From Paraburkholderia flagellata (GTDB lineage: Bacteria > Pseudomonadota > Gammaproteobacteria > Burkholderiales > Burkholderiaceae), in contig NZ_JAJEJT010000002.1 in assembly GCF_021390645.1 (NCBI RefSeq), positions 1,240,001 to 1,304,000 of the forward strand: a DNA stretch of 64,000 nt, given 5' to 3'. The stretch's first letter is position 1. Each line of letters starts with the position of its first letter. The notes beneath the pieces are model-generated. The model had not been told where the DNA came from. It was given only the letters and a program-made list of their open reading frames with translations, and made no database searches. Positions 1-12,400 of the stretch are shown piece by piece. The position numbers were made by a program, and so were the translations under genes.

Positions 1-1
1 C

Positions 2-502
2 ATACGCGCGCTCATGTCCAGCGCACGAAGCCAGCGCGAGATCATCTTCGACGGCAAGACGGTCACGCTTTTTTCGCCAGCGCAGAAGTACTACTCGAGC
101 GTCGCGTTCGAGGGCACCATCTCCGCATTGATCGACAAACTGCGCGAGAACTACGGTGTGGAATTCCCGCTGGCCGACCTGTTCATCTGGGGAACGCCGG
201 ATGCGCCGGCTGACCAGTTCGAATCCGCCATGTTCGCGGGCCAGGACTATATCGATTCAGACCTCTGCAATCACTATGCATTCCGCCAGAAGGATATTGA
301 CTGGCAGGTCTGGATAAAGGCAGGTGAAAGTCCACTGCCGCGCAAGATCGTGATCACGCGCCGCGACGACGATGCACGCCCGCAGTCCGTTTCGGTCATC
401 GACTGGACGACGCACGCCACCTTCAACGACGCTACGTTCTCGTTCCATCCGCCTGCTGGCGCGAAGAAGATCGAGATCGTTCCGGTCAAGAACAAGGGGT
501 AG
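2..502 (+). CDS. DUF2092 family protein, 5' end outside the window
   Basis: The frame is open from the first bases of the window, so only the C-terminal part of about 166 residues is present. The residues FDGKTVTLFSP near the start and the beta-rich pattern ending in FSFHPPAGAKKI match DUF2092 proteins, predicted periplasmic proteins with a lipoprotein-carrier (LolA)-like fold that are normally about 250 residues. The missing N-terminus would carry the signal peptide. The stop lies 4 bases before the ATG of the next gene, so the two are probably co-transcribed. No enzymatic function is known for the family. An in-frame ATG at 14 is probably internal, because homologous sequence continues upstream of it. 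Confidence 0.75.
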   Translation: MRALMSSARSQREIIFDGKTVTLFSPAQKYYSSVAFEGTISALIDKLRENYGVEFPLADLFIWGTPDAPADQFESAMFAGQDYIDSDLCNHYAFRQKDIDWQVWIKAGESPLPRKIVITRRDDDARPQSVSVIDWTTHATFNDATFSFHPPAGAKKIEIVPVKNKG

Positions 503-506
503 GCCC

Positions 507-1052
507 ATGAAGACCACACTCATGCGAAATCCCGCCCGGCTCCTTCCCGTCGTGCTCGCTGCCTGCGCTGCCCTCACGGTGCCGCCTTCCGCAAACGCCT
601 TTAGGGGCGGCGGTGGTGGTGGCGTGCACCCGGGCGGCGGCGGCGGCATGCATCAAGGCGGTGGCATGCACCAAGGCGGCGGTGGCGGTGCACGCGCCAA
701 TCATCCTCCCGTCAACAACGTGCACGCCGACGCACGTACGCGCAACGTCCGAAACACGAGCGTGAACAACGTCAACGCGAATCGCAATGTCAACGTGAAT
801 CGCAACGTCAATGTGGACGTGCACAACGATTACCATCACGGCGGCTGGGACGACGACTACCACCCGGTCGCCACGGCGGCCGCCGTCACCGCCGCCGTGG
901 GCGTGACGTCCGCAGTGGTCGGCTCCATCGTCCGCTCGGTGCCTCCCAGCTGCGTGCCGGTGAACTATGGCGGCATGGTGTACCAGCAATGCGGCAGCAC
1001 GTGGTACCAGCCGCAGGGGGCGCAGTACGTCGTCGTCAACGCGCCGTATTGA
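507..1052 (+). CDS. Secreted Gly/His/Asn-rich protein
   Basis: The predicted protein has 181 residues. Residues 1 to about 26 form a clear Sec signal peptide ending in ANA. The mature part has a GGGGGG/HQGGGMHQGG stretch, then Asn/Val/Arg repeats (VNVNRNVNVDV), a short Ala/Val hydrophobic stretch near residues 115-135, and a C-terminal part with two cysteines. I chose the ATG at 507 because the signal peptide starts there and the gene follows the DUF2092 gene by 4 bases. Such low-complexity proteins often accompany DUF2092 genes in Burkholderiaceae. The histidine clusters could bind metal, but that is inference. No function is assigned. Confidence 0.7.
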   Translation: MKTTLMRNPARLLPVVLAACAALTVPPSANAFRGGGGGGVHPGGGGGMHQGGGMHQGGGGGARANHPPVNNVHADARTRNVRNTSVNNVNANRNVNVNRNVNVDVHNDYHHGGWDDDYHPVATAAAVTAAVGVTSAVVGSIVRSVPPSCVPVNYGGMVYQQCGSTWYQPQGAQYVVVNAPY

Positions 1053-1167
1053 CGTGCCTCGCCGTTTCCATCAGCGTAACGCGTACACGCGGGATTCTTG
1101 CGCCGCCCCGGGAACATCCGCCCGCGGGCGGTGCCCTCGCGGACATCGCCCATGACTGGAGGACCCC

Positions 1168-1692
1168 ATGACCTCGCTGATGGAAAAGGTAAAGGAAGAG
1201 TTCAAGAAGGTCTTGCCGCCAACGATCTTCTTCTTCGTCATTCTCCACATCGTCGCGCTGATCCGTTCACTGATGGTCAAGGAGACCGGCATCGCGTTGC
1301 CTACCTCGGTGTCGGTGCTGATCTCGTCGCTCATACTCGGCAAGTCCGTGCTGCTCGCGGACATGCTGCCCTTCATCAACCGCTTTCCCGACAAACCGCT
1401 CATCTGGAACGTCTCCTGGAAAACGCTGATGTACGCGCTCGTCGCGCTCGGCATTCATTATCTGGAGCGGCTCTACGACTTCTGGAAAGAAGCCGGCAGT
1501 TTCGCTGCCGCCAACCACGAACTGATCACGCATATCAGCTGGCCGCGCTTCTGGGCGATCCAGATCCTGCTGGTGACGCTGATCTTCAACTACTGCTTGA
1601 TCGCGGAGCTGGCACGGGCACTCGGCAAGAACCGGCTCAAAACGATGTTCCTCGGCCCGCTGCCCACCTCCCACTCTTCTGGCCGTTCATAG
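1168..1692 (+). CDS. Small integral membrane protein, unknown function
   Basis: The predicted protein has 174 residues. After an amphipathic start it has hydrophobic segments near residues 20-35, 45-65, 88-100 and 130-150, so three or four membrane helices are likely, with a basic C-terminal tail. The ATG at 1168 is preceded by a GGAGGA ribosome-binding site. I do not recognise a named family. It lies 115 bases after the Gly-rich gene and ends head-to-head with tpsB on the other strand, with a GC hairpin between them. Confidence 0.7.
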   Translation: MTSLMEKVKEEFKKVLPPTIFFFVILHIVALIRSLMVKETGIALPTSVSVLISSLILGKSVLLADMLPFINRFPDKPLIWNVSWKTLMYALVALGIHYLERLYDFWKEAGSFAAANHELITHISWPRFWAIQILLVTLIFNYCLIAELARALGKNRLKTMFLGPLPTSHSSGRS

Positions 1693-1695
1693 CGA

Positions 1696-1717
1696 CGCCG
1701 CGCCGCTTCGCGCGGCG
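1696..1717. terminator. GC-rich hairpin between convergent genes
   Basis: Arms of eight bases (CGCCGCGC and GCGCGGCG) flank a six-base loop between two converging genes. There is no T-run, so it may be a weak bidirectional terminator or simply a stable 3' end. Confidence 0.4.
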
Positions 1718-1735
1718 CGCTTCACTACCCTGGGT

Positions 1736-3436
1736 CTAGAATGCCTTGCGCAATTGCACCCAGCAGTGCACGGAAGTGTTGGCGTTCGCGCTGAGTATTT
1801 CCGGCGTGCGGCCGAACGGGAAAGCCACACTGCCGCTCAGCAAAAGCTTGTAGGGGCCGTTCCATTGCACGCCAAAGCCGGCGCTGCTCAACTGGCCGGT
1901 GTTGGGTCCGGGAACGAACGGGTTCTTGTACTGCTGCACCCACCCCGTATCGACGAAGACGGAAAATTGCCAGATGCCCGGTATGTTCTGGAACGCGGCG
2001 TCGTGCCGGTATTCGACCGTGGCCAGATAGCCCCGCGAGCCGGACAGCACGCCAACGTCGTAGCCGCGCACGCTATCGGGTCCGCCGAGGTAGAACTGCT
2101 CGGAGGTGTCGAGGTTTTTGCTGGACGTCTGCCCGGAGAAGCCGAAGTACAGCGCATCGCTGTGCGTGAACTGCTGCAGGCGCGACAGCGACAGCGCGAG
2201 CTTGACGTAATGGCCCGCTGTGTCCGCGCCGAGCTGGTCGATGATGTCGGTCTGCAGGTTGTTCGCCGCGAGCACGCCGTAGGTCAACGCGAGGCGCGCA
2301 TTGCTCACGCCCATCGAGTCGAGCTGGTCGCCCGCGAGCGTGCTGGTCACGCTGTTCGTGTGGCGATCGTTCTGGAGTCCGATGATATCGATGTTGTCGT
2401 TCAGCCTGCGGAAGTCATATTCGATCTGCCCGTAGAGGTTGCCCCGCGTATTGCGGATCAACGGCTGCGCCAGCACCACGCCGCCAACGAATGCCGAACC
2501 GTGCGCTTCCAGATCGGAGAGATCGTTGCGCAGATGGTAGTTGAGTCCCGACACCGTGGCCCCGAGCGTCGTGCCCTGGCCGTTGAGCAGGTAGCGGTAG
2601 TCCATGCGGCCGTAGGTCATGCCTGGGCCTGTTGTCAGCGCACTGAAGTCGAGCAGGTCGCCCTGGTTGAACGGGCCGTTGATGTTCAGGCTGCCGCTGC
2701 CGCGCACGCGCCCGCTATAGGGGTCGCCGAAGTTGTCCACGCCAGCGTCGCCGGTCACGCGCTGCTGGGGCGTCACGTCGACGAGCAGATCGGACGTGCC
2801 CACCTGCTGCCCAGGCCGAAGCGTCGAGCTCACCTGCGCGCCCGGAATGTCCTGCATGAGCAGCAGCGTGCGCTCCAGTTCGAACTCGCTGACCGGCTGG
2901 CCCGACTGCAACGCCGCGAGCGTATTGTGCAGCACGCGGTCCGACACCTGGCTCTGGTTGTTCAGCGAGACGGCGCCGTAGCGCGCTTCGGCCACGTCGA
3001 TCCGCACGACACCGTTCTCGATGGTCTGCGCAGGCACATAGGCGGTGGCGAGCGGGTAGCCGTGCTCGTGATACACGTCGCTGATCTGGTCAGCGAGCGC
3101 GTTCAGGTCGCTCAACGTGAGGTTCTTTCCTTCGCTCGGCGCCACTATCGCGTGCAGCATGTCGGTGGGCAGCTCCGTGTTGCCGGTGATCTCGATCTGG
3201 CGCACGGGAAACGTCTTCGTGTTGTCCGCCGGCGCGCCCTTCGGCTGCTGGATCGTGAGGTCGAGGTTCGAGGGCGGCGGCTGAAACGTGGGCTGCGGCG
3301 CCTGCTGGAGCAACTGGCCGCTATTCGGCGGCGTCGGCACCCGCACTTGCCCGTGCGCGGCAAGCGCCGTCGCCGTGAGCGCGACGGCAAGACTGATTCG
3401 TGTTCTGCACAGGCGCTTCGAGCGAATCTCGATCAT
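1736..3436 (-). CDS. TpsB outer-membrane transporter (ShlB/FhaC/HecB family)
   Basis: This is the outer-membrane pore of a two-partner secretion system, which exports the TpsA protein encoded immediately upstream. The 566-residue product has a signal peptide (SLAVALTATALAAHG), a proline-rich linker, a POTRA region around residues 75-150 (VRQIEITGNTELPTDML), and a C-terminal 16-stranded barrel of the ShlB type. The barrel contains YDVGVLSGSRGY, the motif region of the L6 loop, and ends in phenylalanine as outer-membrane barrels do. I set the start at the ATG encoding MIEIRSKR. A longer frame reaches 3502, but its extra 22 residues would precede the signal peptide. It starts 63 bases after the tpsA stop, consistent with one operon. 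Confidence 0.93.
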   Translation of the reverse strand: MIEIRSKRLCRTRISLAVALTATALAAHGQVRVPTPPNSGQLLQQAPQPTFQPPPSNLDLTIQQPKGAPADNTKTFPVRQIEITGNTELPTDMLHAIVAPSEGKNLTLSDLNALADQISDVYHEHGYPLATAYVPAQTIENGVVRIDVAEARYGAVSLNNQSQVSDRVLHNTLAALQSGQPVSEFELERTLLLMQDIPGAQVSSTLRPGQQVGTSDLLVDVTPQQRVTGDAGVDNFGDPYSGRVRGSGSLNINGPFNQGDLLDFSALTTGPGMTYGRMDYRYLLNGQGTTLGATVSGLNYHLRNDLSDLEAHGSAFVGGVVLAQPLIRNTRGNLYGQIEYDFRRLNDNIDIIGLQNDRHTNSVTSTLAGDQLDSMGVSNARLALTYGVLAANNLQTDIIDQLGADTAGHYVKLALSLSRLQQFTHSDALYFGFSGQTSSKNLDTSEQFYLGGPDSVRGYDVGVLSGSRGYLATVEYRHDAAFQNIPGIWQFSVFVDTGWVQQYKNPFVPGPNTGQLSSAGFGVQWNGPYKLLLSGSVAFPFGRTPEILSANANTSVHCWVQLRKAF

Positions 3437-3498
3437 GGTATGAAGGTGCCGTGGGGCGCTTGCGCGCGTGCGTTGTTCTTCTCCTCCACCCGGAGGGC

Positions 3499-6400
3499 TC
3501 AATTCGATGGCAGCCGGACCCCGCCGTTGAGCACGGTGAGCGCGATGCCCGGATGGAAGTCCGCGCGCGCCAGATTGCGCTCATTGGGGTGGTCTTCCTG
3601 CTTCTGGTTGCCCGCATAGCTGCCCTGCGCGCTGTCGGCAGCGGTGCCGTATGGCGTCGTCACGTCGTTCGCCGCGAGCGGCGCCTGGACGCTCGTGAGC
3701 GTGCCCGTAGGCACCGGCGCAACCGGCGCGATGATGTCGGCGGTGAGGCCGGTTGGCTGCACGAGCACGTAGTTGCCCGAGTCGGCGCCGCTGGCAGTCA
3801 TCGCCGTGCCTACCGGCTTGTTGAAGCCGACAGCCGGATTGTTGAAATACCCCACGGAACCGTTGTCGAGCGTCACGCTGTCGCGCCCGAGCACGCCGGA
3901 AAGCGTCGCGCCCGAGAGCGCGTCGAGCACGGTGCCGTCATAGGTCCGGTTGCTCGCGTGCGTGCCCACCACGATGAGCGGCGCGGGCGTGACCGTCACC
4001 CAGTCCACGCCGCCCGCCAGCGTGTAGTTGCCGGCAAGCGCCGCGCCGCTGCCGGTCAGCGTGTAGCCGCCGAGCCCGCCGGGCGCGAATGCGATCTGGT
4101 TGCCGACGTTCTTCGTAGAGAGCGTTCCGCTGCCGGAAAGCGTGAGCGTCTCGCCATTCACGCCCTGGACCACGCCATTCGCGCCGAACAGGCTCGCCGA
4201 TGCGCCGGTGCTCGCGTCGTACACGCGGCTGCCCGTGAGATCGAGCACAACAGGCGTGATGTTGGCCGACGTGGTCGCCACCGGATTGAACGTATAGTTG
4301 CCGGCGTCCGCACCGCTGCCCGCGATGCCCGTCACGAGGATGGGAATGCCGCCGCCGGCATTTGGCGTGACGAAATTCGCCGACTGCGCGCTGAAGCTCA
4401 CGCTGTCGCCGCTCAGGATCCCGTTGCTCGCGAGGCCAACCGAGGCAGTGCGCGTGCCGTCGTAGGTCTTGCTCGTGCCCGTCGCGGTCACGGTGACGGC
4501 GAGCGGCGTGATGGTGACCCAGTCCACGCCGCCTGACAGCGTGTAGTTGCTCGCAAGCGCAGCGCCGTTGGCGCTGAGCGTGTAGCCGGAAAGTCCGCCC
4601 GCTGCAAACGGCTGCTGCTGTCCGGCGTTGCGGCTCGAGAGCGTGCCCGTGCCCGAAAGCGTGAGCGTCTGGCCGGCCACGCCCGTCAGTTGCCCGCCAT
4701 TGCCGAAGAGGCTCGCGCTGGCCTGGTTCGTGCCGTCATAGACGCGGCTGCCGTTGAGATTCAGCACAAACGGAAGAATGTCCGCCGTCGTCAAAGCCGA
4801 AGTGTTGTACGTGTAGTTGCTGAGATCGCTGCCCGTTCCCGTAATGCCCGCCACGTTGACCGGGATGCCGTTGCCCGCGTTCGGTGTGGCGAAGTTCGCG
4901 CTGCCGGCCTTGAAGGTGGCCGAGTCGCCTGCAACGAGGCCGCTCACGGTCAAGCCGTTGAGCACCGCCGTGGTGGTGGCGTCATACGTCTTGTTCTGCG
5001 CGCTGGCCGTGATCGTCAGCGCGCGCGGGGTGATGTCCGCGCTCGTCGTGACGACCCTGCTCCCGAACGTATAGTTGCTGATGTCCGTGCCATTGCCGTA
5101 GAGACCCACGGTGATGGGAATCGCCGTCCCCACGTTAGCCGTGGCGAAATCCGCCGAGTTGTAGCCCACCGACGCGTTGTCGCCCGCCACGAGGCCATTC
5201 ACGGTGAAGCTGCTGAGTTGCGCGGTCGTGGTGCCGTCGTAGACCTTGTTCTCGCCTACGGCCGTGATCGTTACCGGCTTCGGCGTGATGTTGACCCAGT
5301 CGCCAACGCCGTTGCCGAGCGTGTAGTTGCTTCCCAGCGCGCCGTTGTTGCCGGTGAGCGTGTAGCCCGTGATGCCGTTCGCCGCGAACGGCTGCTGCGC
5401 ATTCACGTTCTTGCTCGCGAGCGTACCGGTGCCGGAGAGCGCGAGCGTCTCGCCGTTCACGCCCGTGAGCACGCCGTTATTGCCGAACAGACTCGCGGCA
5501 GCGCCCGTCGTGCCGTCGTACACGCGCGTACCCTGCAGGGTCAGGATGTACGGCAGGATGTCCGCGGCGGCCGTCGCGGTAGCGTTGTACGTGTAGTTGC
5601 CCGCATCCGCGCCGCTCGCCGTGATGCCGCTTACCGTGACCGGAATGCCGCTCCCCGCGTTCGGCGTGGAGAAGTTCGCACTACTGAAGCCAAAATTGAC
5701 GGTGTCGCCCGCCAGCACGCCCGTCGGCGTGATGGTCGCCGTGGCCGCGGTCGTGCCGTTGTAATAGCGGCTTTGTGCCGTCGCGCTGACCGTGACGGCA
5801 AGCGGGTTGATGGTCACCCAGTCGGTGCCGCCCGTGAACGTGTAGTTGCTGGCCAGTGCGGTGCCGTTGCCCGTAAGTGTGAAGCCCGAGAGGCCGTTGG
5901 CCGCGAACGGCACCTGCGAACCCGCGTTCTTCGTGGAGAGCGTGCCCGTGCCGGAGAGCGTGAGCGTTTCGCCGTTCACGCCTGTCAGCGTGCCATTGTT
6001 GCCGAACAGGCTGGCAGCGGCGCCCGTAGTGCCATCGTATGTGCGCGAGCCGGTGAGGTTCAGCACGACGGGCAGAATGTTCGCCGCCGTCAACGCGACG
6101 GCGTTGTATGTGTAGTTCGTTGCGTCCGCGCCGCTCGCGGTGATGCCGTTCACCGTGACGACGATGCCGTTGCCCGCGTTCGGCGTGGCGAAGTTCGCGC
6201 CGCCGAAGCCGAAACTCACGGTGTCGCCCGCCAGCACGCCGTTGCTGCCTATCGTCGCGGTCGCGGCGGTCGTGCCGTCGTAGGTTTTGTTTTGCGCGGT
6301 CGCGCTCACGACGATGGGCCGCGCCGTGATGTCGCCTGTCAAGCCGGTGGGCTGCGTCAGCACGTAGTTGCCGGCATCGGTGCCGCTGATGGTCATCGTC

Positions 6401-9400
6401 GCGGCCGTGACGGGCTTGCTGGTGCCCACGTTCTTGTCCGCGAACGTGCCCGTCGTGTCGTTGCCGAGCGTCACGTTGTCGCCCGCGAACACGCCAGCGA
6501 GCGTTGCGCCGCTCAACGTGGCGTTCGTGGTTGCGTCGTAGACCTTCGTGTTCACCGAGGTGCCGTTGACGGTGAGCGTCGCCCGCGTGATGTTGACCCA
6601 GTCGGTGCCGCCCGCGAACGTGTAGTTGCTGGCGAGCGCGGCGCCGTTGCCCGTGAGCGTGAAGCCCGCAAGGCCGTTCGCGGCGAACGCCTGCTGCGCG
6701 TTCACGTTCTTGCTCGCGAGCGTACCGGTGCCGGTGAGTGTGAGCGTTTCGCCGGCCACCCCGGTCAGCGAGCCATTGCTGCCGAACAGGGTCGCGGCGG
6801 CGTTGGTCGTGGAATCGTACACGCGCGTGCCAGTGAGATTCAGCACATATGGCGTGATATTGGCCGTGGTCGTCGCGGTCGTATTCGTGAACGTGTAATT
6901 GCCGGCGTCGGCGCCGGTTTCGTTGATGCCGAGAACCGTCACCAGCTTGCCCGTGCCAACGTTCTTCGTGTCGAAATCGGCGGATGTATCGCTGAAGGTC
7001 ACCTGGTCGCCCTGCACGATGCCGGGACTGCCGAGCTGCACGGTCGCCGTGGTCGTGCCGTCGTAGACCTTGTTGCTGGCAGTGGCTTGCACCGCGACGC
7101 CAAGCGGCGCGATGTTGGCCGTGAGGCCGCTGGGCTGCACGAGCACGTAGTTGCCCGCGTCGGTGCCCGAGATCGTCATGCTCGTGGTCACCGGCTTGCC
7201 TGTGCCCACGTTCTTGTCGTTGAACTGGCCCTGGGTATCGTTGCCCAGCGCGACGGTATCCGTACCCAGCACGCCGCTGAGTGTGGCGCCCAACAGCTGC
7301 GCAATCGCGTTGCCGTCGTAGACCTTGTTCTGGGCGACCGTGTTGAGCACATTCAGCGTGGCGGGCGTAACGGTGACCCAGTCGTTGCCGCCGACGAGCG
7401 TATAGTTGCTCGCCTTCGCCGTGCCGTTGGCGGTCAGCGTATAGCCGCTCAGGCCGTTCGTCGCGAATGGCTTTTGGTTGCCTACGTTCTTGTCCACCAG
7501 CTGGCCGGTTCCGCTGAGCGTCAGCGTCTCGCCGTTCTGGCCTTGAAGCACGCCGTTCGTGCCGAACAGGGTCGCGGCGGCGTTGGCCGTGGTGTCGTAG
7601 ACCCGCGTGCCCTGCAGGCTCAACACGCGCGGCGTGATGTTGGCCGTAGTGTCCGCGGTGGTGTTGGCGAACGTGTAGTTGGCCGCGTCGGCGCCGCTCG
7701 CCGAAATGCCGGTCACGTGCACGGCAAGGTTGTTGCCCACGTCCGACTGGGAAAAGTTGGCCGCCTGATCGCTGAACGTCACCTGGTCGCCCGCCACCAC
7801 GGCGGCACTGCCCAGATTGACTTGCGCCGTCGTCGTGCCGTCGTACTGCTTGTTGATGCCGGTGGCCGTGATCGTCACGCCCAGCGGCGTGATGCTCGCG
7901 AAAATGCCGGTCGGCTGAATCAGCGTGTAGTTGCTTGCGTCCGTGCCCGAAATCGTCATCTGGGTGGAAACCGGCTTGTTCGTGCCCACGTTTTTGGTGT
8001 CGAACAGGCCCGTCGCGTCGTTGCCGAGCGCAACGTTGTCGCTGCCGATCACACCGCTCAGCAGGGCATTCTGCAAAGTCGCCGTCCGCGTGCCGTCGTA
8101 GACCTTGTCGAGTGCGGTCGTATTGAGCACCGTGAGCAAGGCGGGCGTGATGGTCACCCAGTCCGTGCCGCCCGCGAGCGTGTAATTGCTCGCGAGGCCG
8201 CTGCCATTGCCAAGCGCCAGCGTGCCGAGATTCGAGAACGGCACCTGATTGCCCACGTTCTTGCTGGTCAGCGTGCCGGTGCCGGTGAGTGTCAGCGTCT
8301 CGCCGTTGACGCCGGCGACCACGCCCGCGCTCGAGAACAGATTCGCGTTGGCGTTGGTCGTGGCGTCGTACACGCGCGTGCCAGTGAGGTTGATGATCTT
8401 CGCCGTGATCTCGCCGAGCGTGCCGGTGGCCTGGGTCGGCAGGCTGTAGTTCGACAGGTTCGTGCCCAGCGCCGCCGTATAGTCCGATGGCTCGAGCGTC
8501 GCGCTGATGCCGACGTGCGTGCCCACGTTCGGTGAGAAATACCCGCTGGCCGCAGTCTGCGTGATCGTGGCGCTCTGGTTCCCGACAAAGCCCGTAAGGG
8601 TGAAGTCCGACGCACCGAGCGCCACCGACGTCGTGCCGTCGTACTGCTTGATGGGGTTGCCGGTGATGGTGACCGCAATCGGCGCCGGTGTGATGTCGGC
8701 GAACAGGTTCTGCGGCTGCTGGACGGTGTAGTTGCCCGCCTGCGCGCCACTCAGGGTGAAGCCGCTCGCGGTGACCTGCAGGTTCGTGCCCACATTCGGC
8801 GTGACGAACTGGCCGGCCGCGCTGCCCGAAGACAGGGTGACGTTGTCGCTGCCGAGCACGCCGGAGAGCCTCGCGTTGCTGCTGTTGATCGTGGCGGCGG
8901 TCGTGCTGTCGTACACCTTGTTGTTCGCCACGGCGCCGTTCACGATCAGTTGCGCGGGCGTGATGTTCGCGGCGAGCCCGGCAATCGGTTGAAGCGTGTA
9001 GTTACCGGCTGCGCTGCCCGAAATGCTGAACCCGCTGGCCGTCACGGCGATGTTGTTGCCCACGTTGGACTGGGCGAACGTGCCGGTGGTCGACGTATTG
9101 AGCGTGACATTGCCGGCGTCGGACGGGACCACGCCCGAGAGCGCGGCGCTGCTCACGTCGAGCCTGTCGGCGGTCGTCGTGTCGTAGACCTTGCTGGTCG
9201 CGAAGGCATTGATGATGAAGAGCGGTGCCGGAGTGATGGTTCCCAGGCCCGACGCCGAGGTGGGCAGCAGGTAATTACTGAGCAGCGTGCCGCTGTTGGC
9301 CGTGTAGTTGCTGGGCACGAGCGCCCCGCTCACGGTCCGCGTGCCCGCGTTGGCCTGCGCGTAGTTGAACTGCGTGGTGGGTGTGATGCTTGCGCCCTCG

Positions 9401-12400
9401 CCGCTCACGAAGCCGCCGATCAGGAAGTTGCTGCCGCTCACGCGTGCGATCGTGTCGCCGTTGTAGACCTTGGTCGGGTTGCCGATGATCGTGACGGTTA
9501 GCTGGGCCGGAAGAATCGTGCCCGCCCCATACGCCGTAATCGGGAACGAATAGTTGTTCAGATTCGTGCCCGCACCGGCCGTGAGGTCGGACTGCGCGAG
9601 GTTCGCCGTCACGCCCTGGGGCCCGGCGTTCTTCGACGCGTACTGCCCGGTGATGGTATGCGACACCGTCGCGCTGTCCGTGCCCACGAATCCGCTGAAC
9701 GTGAAATCGCTGGCGGGAATCGTGGCGATCGTGTTGCCGTCGTAGGTTTTCGACGGGTTGTTGGTAATCGACGCCGACAGCTGTCCGTTGATCGGCCGCT
9801 GCACGATCGTACCCATGCCGGTGGCGGTGGCCGGCAATGCGTAGTTGGACAGCAGCGTGTTCGGACCCGCCTGGAAATTGCCCGTCGTGAGCGTCGTGCT
9901 CACGCCCTGGTAGCCGACGTTGGGCGTTGCATAGGCGCCCGTCGCCGGAAACGGACTCAGGGCGATGGACTCGCCGGGTATCGCGCCGAGCACCTGGTAG
10001 TTGCCTGCGCCGAGCGTGGCCGTGGCGGTGCCGTCGTAGACCTTGGTCGGGTTGTTGATGATGTCGACTTCGACCGGCGCGGGCATGATGATGCCGGTCG
10101 CCGAGGTCACCGTGGACGGGAACGTGTAGTTCGACATCGACGTGCCGGTCGCGGGCACGAAATCCGAAGGCCGGAGCGCCGCGCTGATGGCGATGTTGTT
10201 GCCCGCATTGGCCGTGGCGTAGATGGCCGAAGTCTGGCCGATGGTCGCGCTCTGGCCGCCGACGAAGCCGGAGATCGTGTAGTTCGACTGCGTGAGCGTG
10301 GCATTGGCCGAGCCGTCGTAGACCTTGGTCGGGGAGCCGAGGAAGGTGATCGTGAGCGGCGCGGGCGTGATGTTCGCGGTGAGGCCCGTGACTCCCGTCA
10401 CCGAGTAATTGCCGGCCGCCGATCCGCCGAGCGTGAAGCCGTTGGCCGAGACCGCCAGGTCGTTGCCCACGTTCGATTGGCTAAACGTGCCCTTGGCCGC
10501 GCTCGTCGAGAGCGAAACATTACCGGCGTCCGCGGGCACGAGGCCCGTGATCGTGGCGCCCCCGAGGTTGAGCGTGGCTGTCGTGGTGGCGTCGTACACC
10601 TTGTCATTCGCTGTCACGCCCGTGATCGTCACGATCTTCGGCGTGATGTTGGCGGCAAGATAGAGCGGCACTGAGATCTGATAGTCGGCCGCCTTTGCGC
10701 CCGTCAGCGTGAAGCCCGAAGGCACCACGGAAATATTGTTGCCGACGTTGGGCGTCACGAACGCGCCCGTTGCGCCGCTCGTATCGAGCGTGACCTGCCC
10801 GTTGTCCGAACTGATGACGCCAAAGAGCGACGCGCCGCTCACGTTGAGCGTCGCGGCTCGCGTGCCGTCGTAGACCTTGTTGCTGGCGATGAGCCCGCTG
10901 ATCAGCAGCGGCGCGGGCGTAATGGTGCCGGTTCCCACGGCGGCGGTCGGCAGCGTGTAGTTCGCGAGGTTGGTGCCGCTATTCGCGACGAAATTGGTCG
11001 ACGTGAAGCTCGCGTTGACTGCAATGCCCGTGCCCGCGTCGGCGCTTGCATATGCAACGGAGCTGGCCTGGTTGACGCTTGCGCCCTGCCCGGCCACGAA
11101 GCCCGTGAAGCTGTAGTTGCTGGCCGTGAGCGGGGCCGAGGTCGTGCCGTCATACACCTTGGTCGGGTCGTTGACGATGCTGACCGTGAGCGGCGCGGGC
11201 GTGATCGTGCCGATATCGGCCGACGCCGTGCCCCTCGCCTGGTAGCCGTAAGCCGGAATGCCGCTCGACGTATTGATGACGACGCCCGCGAACGTCGTCG
11301 GCGAGTTCACGGTGATGCCGGTGCCCGCATTCGACGTGGCATAGGTGCCCGTAGCGCTGGCGACGACATCGCCGTTGACGAGCCCCGTGGTCTGCAGATT
11401 CGCGTTGGTCAGGTGCGCCGTGGTCGTGCCGTCGTAGACCTTGGTCACGCTGCCCGTGAGACCGGTCAGCGTGATCGTCGGCGCGAGGCTATAGAGAAAG
11501 CCGTTGCCGGAGGCCGCCGGCGTCGTGCCATAGGGCGCGTTGTACTGGATGTACGAAGGCGCGAGACCGCCGGCAGTGTCGAGCCGCGGGTCGGTCGAGT
11601 AGATCTGCCAGGGCGCGGAGGTGCCGGTGCTCACGGCCGAACTGCCCGCGTTGTTCACGAAATTCGCGTTCGTCGCGAGCACCACGCCCGCGCCGCCAAT
11701 CACCGACGCGCCCGAGGCGATCGTCAGGTTGCCCGTGCCCGCCTGCATGGTCACAGCGCCCGCGCCGGTCACGTGTGCGTTCACGAAGATCGCGTTGAGC
11801 GCCTGGAGCGTCAGGCTCGCGGAAGCATTGGTCCAGCTGATGGCCGCGTTGACGTTGATGTCGCCCGCACCGGGCGACTGCACACCGGCACCCGACGTGC
11901 CCGTTGCCGTCGTCTGTTCGACGACGTTCGTGCCGCCGTTCAGCGTGCTCGAAATCTGGCTGGCCGCATTGGCGTCGATGGTCAGGTCAGTCGGGTCGAC
12001 GAGCCATGTACCCGCCCGGCCGAACGGCGCCGCCGCCGTGATGTGCGTGTCGGGCGCAATGTTGAAATGCGCCGCCGACGTTTCGATCGAGCCGCCGTCG
12101 CCGCCATTCGGCGCGCTCGCGTCCAGCGTGCCGCCCACGTTGACCTGCCCCGCTGCCATGCCACCTAGCAGCACGATCTTGCCCTCATGATCCTCCACGG
12201 TCTGCGCGCGCACCTTGCCCGTGTTGTTCACGGCGCTGGCGAGGAGCGCGTCCTTCGCGCCCGCGGTCATGATCACCTGTCCGCCGTCGGCCACCAGCAG
12301 TTGCCGGTTCTCAGCCAGACTATCGAGTGTGCTCGCATCGACCTGGATGTGAACGAGCCGGGAACCGTCGAACGTGAGGGTTGCCGCGCTTCCTCCCGCC

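Noticed and set aside
4690..8535. A 1281-codon open frame on the plus strand opposite tpsA.
   Set aside because: It is the mirror of the repetitive, high-GC tpsA gene, is extremely Arg/Ala/Val/His-rich and has no known motif; tpsA on the other strand has signal peptide, TPS domain and repeats.
3735..11475. Regular repeats that could be mistaken for a CRISPR array or tandem satellite.
   Set aside because: They are in-frame protein repeats of 75-95 codons with diverged DNA, not short identical repeats with unique spacers.
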